Shown: positions 1 through 7,114, counted from the stretch's first letter. The stretch is DNA of 10,356 nt from CAIZGX01 sp039805165 (GCA_039805165.1 JBDLUS010000039.1:1-10356); one strand, 5' to 3'. Notes: generated from the sequence alone by a model not told the origin. Numbers and translations are program-made.

Positions 1-615
1 AAACTTTTCTAAGGTTGGGAAATAATTCCCTGACGTTTTGTAGATAACCGAACTGTCTCCGCGGCTGAGACACTTCAAATTCATTTCATCGAATGTGATG
101 TGTGGGAGAGAGTCGAACACGAAACGGTATGAAGTATTATTGGTTTTCCACTGAAGAGATTCGTTTTTGAAAAAGGTCAAATCACGAAAGAGTCCTAAAC
201 TCGATTCAACAAATTCAGCTCCGTATTTCTTTAGTTTTTTGTCGGAATATAGTTTAACGACCATGTCGTTCCATTCCTTCAGTTCAGTTTCACTCTTACC
301 CGAATTTTGAAAATTAATGAATGACTGAATGTAGTTGTCATAGTCGGGGAAAACCTTCGCTTTAATATCAATGAACAAGTTTAAGGTCTCCCGAAATTGT
401 TTCTTCTGTGCGTCAGAATAGACATTTTCCTCCAACCACATTTTAGACAATTTCTTTTCAATCTGATCTTTACCGTAGTCCTTTCTTTGATCTTCAAAAA
501 GCTTGGTCAAATACCCAAGCATTTTTTCATCTTCGTCAGGCAGTTTCTCCCCCTTTTGAGCAGAAACAGTAAGGCTTATCAATAATGTGAAAAACAGGGA
601 AATTAATTTCTTCAT
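1..615 (-). CDS. Secreted protein of unknown function, N-terminal part (cut by window edge)
   Basis: The reverse strand is open from an ATG at 615-613 to base 1, giving 205 codons with no stop, so the gene runs on past the left edge. The product starts with a textbook Sec signal peptide: MKK, a hydrophobic stretch rich in Leu, Ile and Phe, then VSAQ, with likely cleavage after about residue 19. Residues 20-140 are charged, rich in Lys, Glu and Asp, and look largely alpha-helical. From about residue 150 the sequence becomes beta-like, with short alternating segments such as YRFVFDSLPHITF and SSVIYKTSGNYF. I do not recognise a named domain. From memory the pattern recalls the start of very large (over 1000 residue) Bacteroidota secreted proteins of unknown function, but this is unverified. 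It faces away from the neighbouring thiolase operon. The reading frame and signal peptide are clear; the role is unknown. Confidence 0.8.
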   Translation of the reverse strand, partial: MKKLISLFFTLLISLTVSAQKGEKLPDEDEKMLGYLTKLFEDQRKDYGKDQIEKKLSKMWLEENVYSDAQKKQFRETLNLFIDIKAKVFPDYDNYIQSFINFQNSGKSETELKEWNDMVVKLYSDKKLKKYGAEFVESSLGLFRDLTFFKNESLQWKTNNTSYRFVFDSLPHITFDEMNLKCLSRGDSSVIYKTSGNYFPTLEKF

Positions 616-637
616 TGTCGCAGGTCTAGTTCCATTA

Positions 638-645
638 CAAGGTTA
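638..645 (-). promoter_or_regulatory. Weak candidate -7 box for the secreted-protein gene
   Basis: On the minus strand the bases read TAACCTTG, five of the six fixed bases of the Bacteroidota TAnnTTTG -7 motif. It ends 22 bases before the ATG at 615. I found no TTG at the -33 distance. It could easily be a chance match. Confidence 0.25.
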
Positions 646-746
646 ACGCATTTTTTCGTCAGTTCATTTTTCAGGCATCTCGAAAAAAGGCAATATTTTC
701 AACAAGTTCAATCCTGATTATCGTGCCAAAATGATAGCGGACTTCG

Positions 747-754
747 TACCTTTG
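747..754 (+). promoter_or_regulatory. Bacteroidota-type -7 promoter box (TACCTTTG) for the thiolase operon
   Basis: TACCTTTG matches the TAnnTTTG -7 consensus of the Bacteroidota housekeeping sigma factor at all six fixed positions. It ends 19 bases before the ATG at 774, which predicts a start site near 760 and a leader of roughly 14 bases with no Shine-Dalgarno sequence. No clear TTG is present at the -33 position. Motif and position are both seen directly; promoter activity is inferred. Confidence 0.6.
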
Positions 755-773
755 CGCCCTAATCACTTTTGCA

Positions 774-1955
774 ATGAACAAAGAGGTATTTATCGTTTCA
801 GCCGTGCGTACTCCAATGGGAAGTTTCGGCGGATCATTAGCTAGCGTTTCTGCTACACAATTGGGTGCTACAGCAATAAAAGGAGCACTGAATAAAATTA
901 ACTTGAATCCAGAAGAGGTTCAAGAAGTAATTATGGGGTCGGTTCTTCAAGCCAACCTTGGTCAAGCACCTGCACGTCAGGCTGCGAAATTTGCCGGACT
1001 TTCAGACAACGTGCAATGCACCACTGTGAATAAAGTATGTGCTTCAGGAATGAAAGCAATCATGATGGCCGCTCAGAGCATTCAATGTGGCGACGCAGAT
1101 GTGGTTGTTGCAGGTGGTATGGAAAGCATGAGCCGCGTTCCTTTCTATTCAGAGAATTTGCGTTGGGGAAATAAGTACGGAAATGTGGCCATGATCGATG
1201 GTTTGGCAAAAGATGGATTGACAGATGTGTACCACAATTATCCAATGGGAAATGCAGCAGAGCTTTGCGCGAAAGAGTGCAACATCTCTCGCGAAGCACA
1301 AGACGAATTCGCTATTGAATCTTATAAGCGTTCTGCTGCTGCTTGGGCATCTGGACAATACGCAAATGAAATTGTTCCTGTTGAAGTTGTTGGAAGAAAG
1401 GGTGATGTTGTTCTTTTCGCTGAAGATGAAGAATACAAAAACGTAAGTTTTGATAAAATTCCAGGACTTCGTCCAGTGTTCGCGAAGGACGGTACAGTTA
1501 CCGCTGCAAATGCTTCAACGATGAACGACGGTGCTGCTGCATTAATCTTAATGAGTAGAGAGAAAATGGAAGCATTGGGTCTTACTCCATTGGCAAAGCT
1601 TACAGGATACGCAGATGCAGAGCAAGCACCGGAGTGGTTCACCACAACGCCTTCTTTGGCTTTACCAAAGGCTGCTGCAAAAGCTGGTGTGAAATTGGAA
1701 GATTTAGAGTTGATTGAATTAAACGAAGCGTTCAGTGTTGTTGGAATTGTGAATACACAAAAAATGAATCTAGATCCAGCAAAGGTGAACGTAAACGGTG
1801 GCGCTGTTTCTCTTGGACATCCACTTGGATGCAGTGGAGCACGTATTGTTGTGTCGTTGGTTCACGCATTGAAAAATCGCAATCAGAAATTAGGTGGTGC
1901 CGGTATTTGTAACGGCGGCGGTGGCGCAAGCGCGGTTGTTGTTGAAGCGGTATAA
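774..1955 (+). CDS. Acetyl-CoA acetyltransferase (thiolase), ACAT1-like
   Basis: The product has 393 residues, the normal length for a biosynthetic-type thiolase, which interconverts two acetyl-CoA with acetoacetyl-CoA plus CoA in the cytoplasm. The catalytic residues are in place: nucleophile Cys89 in VNKVCASGM, NEAF at 317-320, His349 in SLGHPLGCSG, and the second Cys379 in GICNGGGGASA. The CNGGGGASA ending and the stretch from FAKDGTVTAANAS (about 236) resemble, from memory, mitochondrial acetoacetyl-CoA thiolase (ACAT1) more than the CIGGGQG ending of typical PhaA/AtoB. Phe289 in PEWFTTTP appears to align with the ACAT1 Phe tied to 2-methylacetoacetyl-CoA use, although the following Pro is Thr here, so a role in isoleucine breakdown is possible. 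The start follows a -7 box by 19 bases and gives the standard N-terminus (EVFIVSAVRTPMGSFGG). The dehydratase gene begins 9 bases after the stop. Enzyme class is certain; substrate is inferred. Confidence 0.95.
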   Translation: MNKEVFIVSAVRTPMGSFGGSLASVSATQLGATAIKGALNKINLNPEEVQEVIMGSVLQANLGQAPARQAAKFAGLSDNVQCTTVNKVCASGMKAIMMAAQSIQCGDADVVVAGGMESMSRVPFYSENLRWGNKYGNVAMIDGLAKDGLTDVYHNYPMGNAAELCAKECNISREAQDEFAIESYKRSAAAWASGQYANEIVPVEVVGRKGDVVLFAEDEEYKNVSFDKIPGLRPVFAKDGTVTAANASTMNDGAAALILMSREKMEALGLTPLAKLTGYADAEQAPEWFTTTPSLALPKAAAKAGVKLEDLELIELNEAFSVVGIVNTQKMNLDPAKVNVNGGAVSLGHPLGCSGARIVVSLVHALKNRNQKLGGAGICNGGGGASAVVVEAV

Positions 1956-1964
1956 ATCAAATAA

Positions 1965-3830
1965 ATGAAATTAGTATTTCCAAAGCAGATCACACCGCGT
2001 TGGCTTATCTTCTCGATAGACCTTGCGCTGTGTGCGTTTGCTTTCATTGCGGCATATCTTATTCGTTTCGAATTTGCTATTCCGAAAAATGAACTGGATC
2101 TATTGCTGCTCTTCGCGCCGTTTTATTTTGTGGTGAGAGCAGTATTATTCTATGTTGGAAAATCCTATTCGGGAATCATTCGTTTTACAAGCACCCAAGA
2201 TGCTATACGCTTGGGTTTTGTTTTGTTGCAAGGAAGCCTTGCTTTCATACTTATAAATTTCATTCGGAAAGGAATCAACGGAGCGTATCTAGTTCCGATT
2301 TCCATTGTTATTCTTGAATTTCTTGTAAGCGCAGCATTGCTCGTTTTCTTCCGTCTTTCAATTAAATTCCTATACATGGAATTGAAAAATCCAAGAGGAA
2401 GTAAAACGAAAGTCATCGTGTTTGGTGCGGGAGAAGGTGGATTGTTGCTGAAAAGAACGCTTGATCGCGATCGCAATTCTGCATTGGAAGTTGTGGCTTT
2501 TTTCGACGACAATCAACAAAAAGTTGGCAAGAAATTGGAAGGCGTTGAAATTTTAAGTTCGAAAAAGCTCGACGATTTCTTGGCCTCCAATCCAATTGAG
2601 GAACTGATTATTTCCATTCCTGAAATAGCCATTGCACGTAAACGTCAATTGGTTGATTTAGCATTGAAATACAAGGTGGCCTTGAAACACCTTCCGCATG
2701 CGAACAATTGGATAAATGGAGAACTGAGCGCAAAGCAATTGCGTGAAGTGAAGTTTGAAGATCTTCTTGGAAGAGATGTGATTCAAATGAGTTCAAACGA
2801 GGTGAAGAACATTATTCAGAACAAAGTGGTTCTTGTAACTGGCGCTGCCGGAAGCATTGGTAGCGAATTGGTTCGTCAATGTTTGTTATTGAATCCCGCG
2901 AAAGTTATTGCCTGTGATGTTGCTGAGACTCCCATGTTTTTGTTGGGAAATGAATTGTCGAAATTCATTGATGAAGGAAAGTTGGAAATGGTCATTGGCG
3001 ACGTACGCAACGAATTGCGTATGCGACGCATGTTCGAAGCATTTCAGCCGAAAATAGTTTTTCACGCTGCCGCATACAAACACGTTCCGCTTATGGAAGA
3101 CAACCCTGCAGAGGCCGTTGCGACGAATGTATTCGGTTCAATGAAGGTGTTAGAAATAGCAACGGAATTTGGTTCTGAACGTTTCGTTATGGTAAGTACC
3201 GACAAGGCTGTGAATCCAACCAACGTGATGGGGGCAAGTAAACGCATTGCAGAAATGATTGTACAGTCGAAAGACACTTCGCTTGTATGCGTAACCACAC
3301 GATTTGGAAATGTATTGGGAAGTAACGGTTCTGTAATTCCTGTATTTAGAAAGCAGATTGAAGAGGGTGGACCGGTAACTGTAACGCACCGCGATATAAC
3401 ACGATTCTTTATGACCATTCCTGAAGCCGTTCAGTTGGTTTTAGAAGCAGGCGCTATGGGGAAAGGAAACGATATCTTCGCTTTCGATATGGGACAACAG
3501 GTGCGTATTTCTGATTTAGCGGAACAGATGATTCGCCTGAGCGGATTAGAGCCTGGAGAAGACATAGAAATTCAATACACAGGTCTTCGTCCTGGGGAGA
3601 AGTTATACGAAGAGGTTCTGGCAACCGAGGAGAACACGGTTCCAACGCACAATGAAAAAATTCTTTCGGCGAAAGTGCGCAACGTGGAAGCTTCCGAATT
3701 GAAAGAGAAGTTAGCACGCTTGGAAGAACAAATGAATCTTCAAAACAACCAAGAAATGGTTCGTGTCATGAAAGAGATTGTTCCTGAATTCAAGAGCAAC
3801 AACTCTGAATTTTCGTTGCTCGACAATTAA
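1965..3830 (+). CDS. Membrane-bound nucleotide-sugar 4,6-dehydratase/epimerase, WbpM/FlaA1/CapD family
   Basis: The product has 621 residues in the long form of the family. Residues 12-135 hold about four hydrophobic membrane segments. A first Rossmann domain follows, with GAGEGG at 154-159 and FFDDN near 179-183. The C-terminal extended SDR domain (Polysacc_synt_2) starts with TGAAGSIGSE at 292-301. The catalytic set is Ser411 and Lys414 in VSTDKAVNP, then Met422 and Lys426 in NVMGASK. Met replaces the usual SDR Tyr, which is the Ser-Met-Lys signature of WbpM/PglF-type enzymes. RFGNVLGS (446-453) and LRPGEKLYEE (541-550) are also family hallmarks. Known relatives convert UDP-GlcNAc to UDP-2-acetamido-2,6-dideoxy-4-keto-hexose, a precursor of O-antigen, capsule or glycoprotein sugars. 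No glycosyltransferase or Wzx/Wzy gene is visible nearby, so the polymer served is unknown. The exact sugar substrate is inferred. Confidence 0.92.
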   Translation: MKLVFPKQITPRWLIFSIDLALCAFAFIAAYLIRFEFAIPKNELDLLLLFAPFYFVVRAVLFYVGKSYSGIIRFTSTQDAIRLGFVLLQGSLAFILINFIRKGINGAYLVPISIVILEFLVSAALLVFFRLSIKFLYMELKNPRGSKTKVIVFGAGEGGLLLKRTLDRDRNSALEVVAFFDDNQQKVGKKLEGVEILSSKKLDDFLASNPIEELIISIPEIAIARKRQLVDLALKYKVALKHLPHANNWINGELSAKQLREVKFEDLLGRDVIQMSSNEVKNIIQNKVVLVTGAAGSIGSELVRQCLLLNPAKVIACDVAETPMFLLGNELSKFIDEGKLEMVIGDVRNELRMRRMFEAFQPKIVFHAAAYKHVPLMEDNPAEAVATNVFGSMKVLEIATEFGSERFVMVSTDKAVNPTNVMGASKRIAEMIVQSKDTSLVCVTTRFGNVLGSNGSVIPVFRKQIEEGGPVTVTHRDITRFFMTIPEAVQLVLEAGAMGKGNDIFAFDMGQQVRISDLAEQMIRLSGLEPGEDIEIQYTGLRPGEKLYEEVLATEENTVPTHNEKILSAKVRNVEASELKEKLARLEEQMNLQNNQEMVRVMKEIVPEFKSNNSEFSLLDN

Positions 3831-3835
3831 GAATC

Positions 3836-4453
3836 ATGGCAAGTTTCCGCACTGTTTCTTCATCGGCCGATTCATTATACAAAGTAAGCGGAAGCAAACA
3901 CATTGGAAAAACCTTTCGTGTTCATTCAGAAAAGGAAGCCAAGCAAATCATTCAAAATCTTTGGGAAGAACATCCGCAAGCCACGCACATTTGCTTCGCT
4001 TATGTCTTAACTGTTTATGAAAAGTTGGAGCGAAGTTCAGACGACGGAGAGCCCGGAGGCACTGCCGGGAAACCAATCTTAAATCAAATTAAATCTGCGA
4101 AACTCACTGAAGTCTTGGTTGCTGTCATTCGTTACTATGGAGGAACGAAGTTGGGTGTGTCCGGTTTAATAGATGCCTACAAAAATGCCGCGAAGCTTGC
4201 CTTGGAGGAAAGTGGAGTAGAGGAGTGTGAGGTGGAGGTTCAATATGCACTTTCTGTTAGTCACGAAGAAACGCCGGCTCTCATGAATTCGTTGAATAGA
4301 CTTTCATTTCGGAAATTGAATACGCTAGTTGAAATGAATTTCACGATTGAAATTTCTATCAGAGAAGAAATGGAAACCCAACTGCTTAGCGTCTTGAAAG
4401 ATCTTCGCTTAAACTCTTTGAAAACTGAAAGACTTGCGAAGCACCTTTCGTAG
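3836..4453 (+). CDS. yigZ: IMPACT/YigZ family protein (UPF0029)
   Basis: The product has 205 residues, the usual length of bacterial YigZ. The family signature is clear: DDGEPGGTAGKP at 69-80 and VAVIRYYGGTKLGVSGLIDAY at about 95-115, which form the IMPACT (UPF0029) N-terminal domain. Residues about 136-190 fit the smaller ferredoxin-like C-terminal domain seen in YigZ. Bacterial members are conserved but poorly defined; the eukaryotic relative IMPACT regulates the GCN2 kinase, and nucleic-acid or ribosome binding has been proposed for the fold. It starts 5 bases after the dehydratase stop and so is probably co-transcribed with it, but the neighbours give no functional clue. It ends 27 bases before the convergent SpoIID-domain gene. 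Family assignment is firm; molecular function is not. Confidence 0.93.
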   Translation: MASFRTVSSSADSLYKVSGSKHIGKTFRVHSEKEAKQIIQNLWEEHPQATHICFAYVLTVYEKLERSSDDGEPGGTAGKPILNQIKSAKLTEVLVAVIRYYGGTKLGVSGLIDAYKNAAKLALEESGVEECEVEVQYALSVSHEETPALMNSLNRLSFRKLNTLVEMNFTIEISIREEMETQLLSVLKDLRLNSLKTERLAKHLS

Positions 4454-4480
4454 AATCATTCGCAGAATCTTTCACCGAAC
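4454..4480. other. Convergent intergenic gap, no convincing terminator
   Basis: Only 27 bases separate the stop codons of the two converging operons. I find no stable GC-rich hairpin followed by a T-run on either strand; the best stem is ATTC-GCA-GAAT, too weak to count. The two transcripts probably run into each other or end inside the opposite gene. Confidence 0.5.
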
Positions 4481-5641
4481 CTACGGAGTAGCAGGTAAAT
4501 TCTCATTGAAAAGCCATTGCTTGTCGAACGGCACAATGTGCACCCCTGAGTAATAGAAGTGAATAATTTCTTCCGCCGTTTTTTCTTTCTTAGCCATATT
4601 CATGGCACCCTCTTGACAAAGTCCAACCCCATGTCCGAAGCCTCTTCCGTGAAGAACAATTTCGTTGTCTAATTCTTCAATGTGAAAATAAGCCGACTTT
4701 AGTTTTAGGTCGGTGCGCATGTCTTTGGTTGCAAGCGAAGTGTTTTTGTGCACGTAATACAATGGTCGTTTATTCGCGCTGCAATTCATGCTTCCTGCAA
4801 TACATGCTTCGGAATCGCTTACCGATATGTTCTTCGTTTTTAGGTAGGTCGTCCAGTCGTTTGCGCTTATTCGTTTTTCCCAGGTGCTGTTCGACATGCC
4901 CATGCAGTAGGGGTCATTCTTTCCAACACAATAAGACAAGTTCGCTTTCCACACATCTTGCGCACTGAGTGTTTGACCGCCGCAATTGCTGTGGAAAAAG
5001 GCAGTAATGAGACGCGCGGTACTATCTACAATGACAAGCTTTTCCGTTTGCTTAACGGCGGTGAAGATGTCAATGTCTTTCTTCGAAATACCATGATAGA
5101 CTTGACAATGTGTGCCATCGCAAACATCACAATCGGTATGTCTATCTTGATTACGAAGTGCATATGTTCTGCTGAGTATTGACTGAACTTTGTAATACTC
5201 CAAAGGTTTGTTCGCGCCGCCTTCCGCTTCAACCACACCCGCCACATACTCTTCCAATGGCAGTGAATTTATCACTTGAATTTTTTGATCATTGGGTTGA
5301 AGGGAAAATTCGCCTTCATATTTGAAAACAAATGATTTTGAATTTTGCATTAGAGCGAAAAGCGCATCGTTTTTCATTGAAAAAAAACTCGCCTTCGAAG
5401 TTTGAATGGCCTTGTAGGGATCTGTTTTTATTTGAATGTTTTTCCCATTCAACATAAAAACAACGGTGTGTTTGCTTGGTATGTGAAGATTAATGGTGTC
5501 GCACTGAATGTGAAAACTGTCGGTGCATTGCACATAGAGATAGGTCCATTGTTTTTGAGAAAGCAATTCCAAGCGAACGGCCTGTCCGTGCAGATGCATT
5601 GACAGGAGTATTGCGCAGAAGAATAAGATGCTCGTTTTCAC
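4481..5641 (-). CDS. Secreted SpoIID/LytB-domain protein (probable peptidoglycan lytic transglycosylase)
   Basis: I chose the GTG at 5641-5639, giving 386 residues, because it yields a compact signal peptide (MKTSILFFCAILLSM, likely cut near HGQA) 25 bases after the lpxB stop. A TTG at 5689 would give 402 residues, a long charged N-region and a 23-base overlap with lpxB. The SpoIID domain covers about residues 120-375. It contains LPLEEYVAGVVEAE (127-140), whose final Glu (139) matches the catalytic Glu of SpoIID, then QSILSRTYALR, the CDVCDGTHCQVYHG segment (171-184), SNCGGQT (218-224) and GRGFGHGVGLCQEGA (332-346). SpoIID proteins cleave glycan strands lacking stem peptides. Cys174, His178, Cys179 and Cys220 could bind metal, as reported for a clostridial SpoIID. 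About a dozen cysteines is many for an exported protein. Sporulation is not expected here, so the role is likely cell-wall remodelling or division. Domain certain, activity inferred. Confidence 0.85.
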   Translation of the reverse strand: MKTSILFFCAILLSMHLHGQAVRLELLSQKQWTYLYVQCTDSFHIQCDTINLHIPSKHTVVFMLNGKNIQIKTDPYKAIQTSKASFFSMKNDALFALMQNSKSFVFKYEGEFSLQPNDQKIQVINSLPLEEYVAGVVEAEGGANKPLEYYKVQSILSRTYALRNQDRHTDCDVCDGTHCQVYHGISKKDIDIFTAVKQTEKLVIVDSTARLITAFFHSNCGGQTLSAQDVWKANLSYCVGKNDPYCMGMSNSTWEKRISANDWTTYLKTKNISVSDSEACIAGSMNCSANKRPLYYVHKNTSLATKDMRTDLKLKSAYFHIEELDNEIVLHGRGFGHGVGLCQEGAMNMAKKEKTAEEIIHFYYSGVHIVPFDKQWLFNENLPATP

Positions 5642-5666
5642 AAGCGCTAAACTACGTTCAGAAGAA

Positions 5667-6806
5667 TTAGGCTTTTGATCGACCTTCAATATTTTTCAAC
5701 AGCAAGCTTGCCGTTAACTCTGAAGCACCACCGTTTCCAAGTGACTCTTTCAATTCTGCGTAGGACTTCAAAACCGATTCGCGTTTGCTTCCACCAACGA
5801 TAACTGCGCGCAATTCTTCTTCTGCTTGGGTCACGTTCCATTCGTCTTGAATAAGTTCGCGAACGGCTTCGCGATTCAACAACAAATTCACCAAGGAAAT
5901 GTATTTGATTTTCACCAAGCGTTTCGCAATGGCGAAAGAAACTGCATTCGCTTTGTAGCAAACCACTTGCGGTGTGCCAAGCAATGCTGTTTCCAGCGTT
6001 GCCGTTCCACTGGTAACCAAAGCCGCTTCGCTGGCTTCCAACAAATCGTAAGTAACGTTGTAAAACAAACTCACTTTGTGCTTTCCAATAATTTCCTTGT
6101 ATAAACTTTCAGGCAGGGAAGGAGCTCCTGCAATGATAAACTGATGCTCGGGAAATTTGTATTTCATTTCCAACATCACATTTAACATACGTGTAATTTC
6201 TTGTTGGCGGCTTCCGGGAAGCAATGCAATGATTGGACGGTTGTCTAAGAAATATCGCTTGCGAAATTCTTCCGGAGACACGCGTTTGCGTTTGTTCACT
6301 TCATCGAGAAGTGGATGCCCCACAAACTGAACATCCATGCCTTTCTTGGCGTAAAATTCTTTTTCGAAAGGAAGAACCGCATAGAGTTCAGTAACGTCGC
6401 GTTTAATTTTGTGAACACGATTTTCTTTCCAAGCCCAAATCTGTGGAGCAACATAATAATACACCGGAATCCCTTGCTGCTTAGCCCATGCAGCAATGCG
6501 CAGGTTGAATCCCGGATAATCGATAAGGATCAAAGCATCGGGTCTCTCATTCAGAATTTCATCTTTACATCGCTGAATGTTTTTGAAAATGGTGCGAATG
6601 TTTTTCACCACTTCCCAAAATCCCATGAAGGCTAAGTCTTTGAAGTGTGTAGAAATTGTCACGCCTTCTTTTCGCATTAAATCGCCGCCCCAACCCATTA
6701 GTTGAAGCGTTGGATCTTTCTTCAACAAGGCCATGGCTAAATTGCTTGCATGTAAATCGCCCGAGGCTTCTCCGGCGATGAAAAAGAATTTCTTTCCTTC
6801 TTGCAT
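5667..6806 (-). CDS. lpxB: Lipid-A-disaccharide synthase
   Basis: The product has 379 residues, matching LpxB (glycosyltransferase family 19). This peripheral inner-membrane enzyme joins UDP-2,3-diacylglucosamine and lipid X into the lipid A disaccharide and releases UDP. Recognisable motifs in order are GEASGD (12-17), IDYPGFN (95-101), YYVAPQIWAW (118-127), VGHPLLDE (162-169), LPGSRQQEI (196-204), SGTATLE (266-272) and VNLLLNREAVRELIQDE (306-322). The ATG at 6806 shares its A with the TGA of the upstream small membrane protein (TGATG), so translation is probably coupled by re-initiation. It sits third in a packed operon after surE. Its presence shows a Gram-negative outer membrane with lipid A. 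I see nothing missing or unusual in the sequence. Confidence 0.97.
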   Translation of the reverse strand: MQEGKKFFFIAGEASGDLHASNLAMALLKKDPTLQLMGWGGDLMRKEGVTISTHFKDLAFMGFWEVVKNIRTIFKNIQRCKDEILNERPDALILIDYPGFNLRIAAWAKQQGIPVYYYVAPQIWAWKENRVHKIKRDVTELYAVLPFEKEFYAKKGMDVQFVGHPLLDEVNKRKRVSPEEFRKRYFLDNRPIIALLPGSRQQEITRMLNVMLEMKYKFPEHQFIIAGAPSLPESLYKEIIGKHKVSLFYNVTYDLLEASEAALVTSGTATLETALLGTPQVVCYKANAVSFAIAKRLVKIKYISLVNLLLNREAVRELIQDEWNVTQAEEELRAVIVGGSKRESVLKSYAELKESLGNGGASELTASLLLKNIEGRSKA

Positions 6807-7114
6807 CAGTACAAATAGATTGCTACCGGAACGCTAACAATTACAACGGCTAAGAGTCCTTTGCAGAAGTTGTAATATTCTTTACGAATCATAACGAAGA
6901 ACAAGATCACGTCGAACAGGATACTCACCGTTACCAATTTGTCGTGAAATATATCGCTTCCTTGAACCAAGGTTTCAATGAATCTAGTGAAGGTTTGTCC
7001 GTTCGCTTGTGCAATTAAAAATCCAAATACAACGAATCCCACCGCAGCCCCAAGAATTCCGGCAGCTACGCCATACGCGAACGTATCGAATTTACCTTTT
7101 TTTACTGTGGCCAT
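6806..7114 (-). CDS. Small three-helix membrane protein of unknown function
   Basis: The product has 102 residues. After a basic N-terminus (MATVKKGKFD) come three predicted membrane helices at about 12-35, 60-77 and 84-102; the last ends at the C-terminus. Helix 1 is rich in Gly and Ala, with two GxxxG patterns (Gly15/Gly19 and Gly22/Gly26) that often mark tight helix packing. The loop at 38-58 is polar and likely amphipathic (TFTRFIETLVQGSDIF). The ATG lies inside the end of surE with a 13-base overlap, and the stop overlaps the lpxB start by one base. This packing makes it a real, co-translated gene rather than a chance frame. From memory, a similar small membrane ORF sits between surE and lpxB in other Bacteroidota. 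I cannot name a domain. A role tied to lipid A synthesis or transport is only suggested by position. Confidence 0.85.
   Translation of the reverse strand: MATVKKGKFDTFAYGVAAGILGAAVGFVVFGFLIAQANGQTFTRFIETLVQGSDIFHDKLVTVSILFDVILFFVMIRKEYYNFCKGLLAVVIVSVPVAIYLY

Larger units (their letters stand above)
616..773. other. Divergent intergenic region between the secreted protein and thiolase genes
   Basis: This 158-base AT-rich gap must hold promoters for both directions. The plus-strand side has an exact TAnnTTTG motif at 747-754. The minus-strand side has only a weaker match (TAACCTTG, 645-638). I see no tRNA, riboswitch-like fold or operator-like inverted repeat in it. Confidence 0.6.

Noticed and set aside
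397..585. 62-codon plus-strand open frame at the left end
   Set aside because: It is opposite the well-supported secreted-protein gene; its Phe/Leu-rich content mirrors Lys/Glu-rich sequence on the other strand.
764..771. Second -7-like motif CACTTTTG just before the first thiolase ATG
   Set aside because: It lacks the leading T, and it would place the start site inside the start codon; the exact TACCTTTG upstream is a better candidate.
2165..2512. 115-codon minus-strand open frame
   Set aside because: It is antisense to the membrane and first Rossmann part of the dehydratase; Ser- and Arg-rich translation is typical of a shadow frame.
3062..3418. 118-codon open frame on the minus strand inside the dehydratase gene
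   Set aside because: It is fully antisense to a strongly conserved SDR domain, and its translation has no recognisable domain, signal or start context.
4430..4480. Possible terminator hairpin between the convergent operons (CGAAG-CACC-TTTCG or ATTC-GCA-GAAT)
   Set aside because: Stems are only four or five pairs, one includes a wobble, and no T-run follows on either strand.
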